Shown: one piece after another, positions 60,027 through 64,000 of the stretch
Layout: every line of letters starts with the position of its first letter
Numbering within the stretch: position 1 is the first letter of the stretch
Source of the DNA: Microvelia longipes
Lineage: Eukaryota > Arthropoda > Insecta > Hemiptera > Veliidae
Assembly (NCBI GenBank): GCA_018340805.1
Contig: JACMZG010001870.1
Coordinates: 51,390,021 to 51,454,020 of the forward strand
Length of the DNA: 64,000 bases
Reading direction: 5' to 3'
The notes under the pieces: model-generated
Databases searched by the model: none
Told to the model about the DNA's origin: nothing
The model's input: only the letters and a program-made list of their open reading frames with translations
Translations under genes and position numbers: made by a program

Positions 60027-61540
60027 TACTTTGCCTTTGTAACCAAGAGAGGAAAGTAAAATTTGAAGCTCAAAACTATTGGACTTTAATTCCAATAATT
60101 ATAACAATAATTAGTGTACCGAATTAGCTACTAGCCAACTATCGCTGGATGATGCAACCATTTGCAAAAAATAATTTGCTCGAAGTCCATACGTATTCGA
60201 TAATATAACTAAGTGTGAACAGTCGCTAAGAGTTCAGTATTCTGCTCTCGACCAGAGACTTAACTACTTTTGACTTAACTACTTTGTAGCATAAGTCACT
60301 CTTGTTTTTCGGTATAACCAGATTTTGTAGCTGTTCCAATTAGTAGTAGCCTAGTGGCTAATTTTTTCACTGATAAAAGGGGTAAAATGCACCGGCTCCA
60401 TCAGTTTATCAGACCTATTCACATGTTCCATCCCTTATGATTTTCAATATTTATTTTACTTTAGCCCTGTTTTGATGTATCAATACCTGAAAATGTACTC
60501 AATTTTCAATTTCACTCGTTTTTTTTTTCATTTTATTACTAGTTCGACCTCAAAGCTTCAATATAAGTTTCAATTCGAGAAAAACGTCTACATCATACTC
60601 CTAAATTGCTGATTTATCTTTCTTGCTTGATTTTATCACTTGAAATTTTTTAAGTTTAAAAATAAGAAAAAGTTTAAAGTAAGAAAACTACTATTGAAAT
60701 TGAATACTATTGAAAGCTGATTCCAAATCAACTCTTTATTATCATTACAAAATTTGCTCATATCTAAATATTGGTGGTATTTTAACTGGAAATGGTCAGG
60801 ATCAAGATTAGTGTTAATCCATTTTTTTGTTGCTTAGGCTAAGCTCCCAGTAACTTATCCGAATCCCCCTAATTGCTCTGTCACTATTTTTGGTTGAAAC
60901 TTGAAATTTTGTACACATGTTCAGCAAATTTTACTGATGAATCAAGTGTCTTCCGATTTTCGAAATCTTGCTTAGAAACTTACTTTTTTTTACTATGTGT
61001 TGAAAAAAAAAGTATAATGGACACATTGCGCAGGTTTCAATATCAAATTTGGTGCGATTAGTGGCCATAGTGTGGGGAATAAAATATATCTAGCGTTAAA
61101 AAGTTAGAGCTGGACAAAGTCACAAAGTCAATAACTGAACCAAGTGAAGTAAACAAACTTGATGATCCAAGATCCAATAAAACTATAAATCCAACATAAT
61201 GGAAAATAAATAAATAAAACTTTAAGAAAATATGTACGGTTTTCTATTCACCTGGGATTTACTTACAATACGGCGTTTATAGTAAACGCAATACATTACT
61301 TTATTTCGGGTCAGTATAATCAACATTAATTTGGGTGCACAGATTTTACCTCTTTTTGTAAAGAACTAATTAAGGGCAATACTATTAATTCTCATAAATT
61401 GATGTACATTTAATTTTTTGATCATTGTATTAATGATATCACAGGCCATTTTTTTTATAATCTTAGCAATAAAAATAATATTTAAACCCAGAACACAATG
61501 TCTTAAGATCCTTCCTCCGATCCAATGCTACCTATAAAGG
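60027..61540 (+). other. Probable 3' UTR and 3' flank of F-spondin
   Basis: No further exon seen. AATAAA hexamers occur near 61173 and again in the run around 61205-61217; one of these could be the polyadenylation signal, but there is no direct support for the transcript end. Confidence 0.4.
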
Positions 61541-61577
61541 AATATTATATATATATATATATAAAATATATATATAT

Positions 61578-61620
<43 letters not shown>
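61541..61620. repeat. (TA)n tract
   Basis: Simple repeat in the 3' flank. Confidence 0.95.
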
Positions 61621-61622
<2 letters not shown>

Positions 61623-64000
61623 TTGTTAGGTCTTCCTGGTAACTGTGGTTGTAAATGCCTCCTGTGTTTTGTTTTTATTATTTTTACTTAAAAAAAGAGT
61701 TTCATATCAAAATAATAATAATAAATATAAATATATCGATCTTCCAATTAAATTAAACTTTTTTTAATAATTGAAAATAACTTAGTTTTACTTTGGTTAA
61801 CTTATTTAAAAACCATAGATGTATAAGTACAATTAAATGACAGTGTTTATCTAGTAACATTTGACAGACTGAAGCAGTCGTAAGAGAACTCGTAGGACTA
61901 GTTGTAACTTAATTTGCCTGAGTCTATTGAAACATAAGTACAGAGAGATGGATGTTCCTGTCTAATACCATTAAGTTTGAAGCAATCTAAAGAGAGTCCC
62001 TAATTGAGGTAGACTTGCATCCTCGATTTCCTAAGTCAATAGAAATAAACTATATTCGCGATTCAAAGATATAGTTGTAAGGTTGGCAATACCAATGGCG
62101 GGAAAACGAAAGGGTGATCAAATTTTTTTTTATCATAGGATTAGCATGGAAGCCGTTGAAAATTCTTCTTTTATTCCTTTATTGTTCGTTAATTTGTGAT
62201 AAATAAAGTAAAAATTAATAGAACGACCATCGGTGCTAAAAAAATGGCCAATATTTCATAGATAAATATTATTCGATTATTCCAGGATTTTAAATATAGA
62301 ATCAGGCTCTTATCACTACAGACTTGGATTTGTCCGATTTAACCCAGAAATAATAAAACCTAAACGGATGATTTAAACAAACATTTTACGTAAAAATAAA
62401 ACGTGAATTTATTGAGTTATTTATTATTTTAGTGTGTAAAAAAATTGATTGATAAATTAAAACACTATTAAGGTGAAAATCGGCTTGTTATCAGTTAATT
62501 TAAATACCTGTAACAACTAATTTAAACAATTTAATGCAATTAAAAGGTAATTTTGTGTGTTTGGGTAAACTAAAATTATTTAAAAGTAACATTAATTAAC
62601 AATAACTAATATAAAACACTATATTGTGATTTTCACCATCTTATTACTCAATTTAAATACTCGTGACAACCCATTAAAACCCAATTTTTCAACGAAATAG
62701 TGATTCTACTGAGTTCATACCCCCTAAAATTAATTAAATTAAAGCACTTTGATAAAAAATTTAAAAAAATAATCGTCACAAATAAGAAAAACCAAAAAAC
62801 TCCCATAAGGACTTAAAGAAACGATCATCCTTCCGTTATCAATTTCTTATCAGCGATGGTGGCGCTGCTACGGACTTTGAATCGCGAATAGAGAAACCAT
62901 GGCAAACCATAACATTACCATTAGCAGTTCCTCATTAGTACTTACCATCTCTACGTACAATATCTTAATGCTTAAGAGTATATCAAATATAGAATAAATC
63001 AAGGGTTACATTTAACACCTTCTTTTAATTTGTCGATTTTTTAACTATAATGTAATTTTAAATTTTGAAATACTATTTTTCTTTTTTTTTTTTTAATTAA
63101 ATGTAATCTATTTTGTATTAATTTACTTGATTATGTAAAATAAACTTCTTTAATGGCATTAATTCTTTGATTTTTCATAAGCATGCTCAAACCTTTGCTA
63201 CTATTGTAGTAAACTCAAGAGTAAATCTGCAAGACAAATGTTAATAAAACCTGAGTTCTTTTTATTTAATTCTTTAAAAAGAGGATATAGTTTGTTTCAT
63301 TTATACCAAGGATGTTGAATAAAGGGGATGACGCACTAAGTCGAATTGCCATTCAACAAAGTGACCCCATCGAACATCAAAACATAGAGAAGAATTCAAA
63401 TGTTCAACACGAAACACACGTCAAAAACCAACTGCACATGCTTGGTACGAACTGCGCATGCTTATGATCCTTATAACAGCGCAGGTCTTAAAATTTAGAG
63501 GCAAACTTAACTCTCAATGGGTTTCCTATTGTTTTGCTTGCGAAGGTTATAAACAAATAGAAAAAAGTGCATACTTTTTAACTGTTTTTTTGTTAATATT
63601 GTTTAAAATTAACAACATTAAGGAAAATTAAGAACATTACAACCAAAATTGAATCTTGAAAACTAGCAAAACATTTCACTAGGCTAAAAAAAGACAAAAT
63701 ATTAACACATTTAACTTACTCTCTGCGAAAAGTAAACGGTAAAACTTCAATTACTCTCACTAAAGTGGCTACCTAGAGTCCAAAATGTAAAATATAAGCA
63801 CAAATGACTTGACAAGCACCAAATGTAACAATAACGAAAGCACTGAAGAAAGTTGAGAAGCAAACTCGACAACCAAGAATTCTATAACAACATAGCTACA
63901 TAACCTGCGTTTGGCGCCTTTTTTAATAATTACCTAAGGGAAGGTAAGCTTGCCCCTATTTCTCTATCTCATACAACTTCCATGGGGTCAGAAATGTTCC
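61621..64000. other. 3' intergenic flank; possible foldback 62050-62895
   Basis: TATTCGCGATTCAAAG at about 62050 is exactly inverted at about 62876, but pairing fades inward. No gene supported. GCGCATGC words at 63448-63460 are NRF-1-like but isolated. Confidence 0.4.

Noticed and set aside
62096..62200. Short ORF starting ATGGCGGGAAAACGAAAGGG
   Set aside because: Only 34 codons with no donor or domain; it may lie in a foldback arm.

Overview
This is a eukaryotic, AT-rich, repeat-laden window, most likely from an insect. An F-spondin with a Kunitz domain between thrombospondin repeats is an arthropod arrangement; the repeat style would suit a large-genome hemipteran, but the species cannot be read from the sequence. 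There are no operons, CRISPR arrays, rRNA genes or convincing functional tRNA genes.

One gene dominates: the 3' four fifths of an F-spondin (spondin-1-like) gene on the + strand. I rebuilt 21 exons from splice sites, reading-frame phase and domain order, from 25479 to the stop codon at 60026. Together they encode about 850 residues: second half of the Reeler domain (exons 1-2), Spondin_N domain (exons 2-8), thrombospondin type 1 repeats TSR1 (exon 9), TSR2 (exons 10-12) and TSR3 (exons 13-14), a Kunitz domain (exon 15), a linker (exons 16-17), TSR4 (exons 18-19), an acidic linker (exon 20) and TSR5 with the stop (exon 21). Signal peptide and first half of the Reeler domain were not found and probably lie upstream of a long first intron. 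Phases agree throughout except at two places (one base missing at the end of exon 5, one extra G in exon 12), which look like assembly errors.

1-25.4 kb has no confirmed exon. It holds (TA)n tracts, minisatellites, many foldback or MITE-like elements, and two dispersed families, one ending in a GCGAAGCGAG-rich module and one in an AAGCGGCC-rich module, which share an internal block containing TGACGTCA. 25.5-60 kb is the gene with introns full of insertions: two tRNA-derived SINEs with intact target-site duplications plus fragments, a broken non-LTR reverse transcriptase, three near-identical copies of a ~585-bp hairpin element, a 3.85-kb composite element with terminal inverted repeats, and minisatellites. 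Several minisatellites sit on splice sites and duplicate them, and intron 2 carries two decayed copies of exon 2. 60-64 kb is 3' flank with no further gene.

The most unusual signal is a hammerhead-ribozyme-like core (CTGATGA, short stem, GAAA) that recurs, pointing outward, in the arms of several foldback families (about 13.6, 28.6-28.9 and 55.5-55.7 kb, plus single ends at 6.3, 17.6 and 54.1 kb). At 55.6 kb all three helices and a GUC cleavage triplet can be drawn. Catalysis is unproven, and a conserved extra U before stem II departs from the active consensus.
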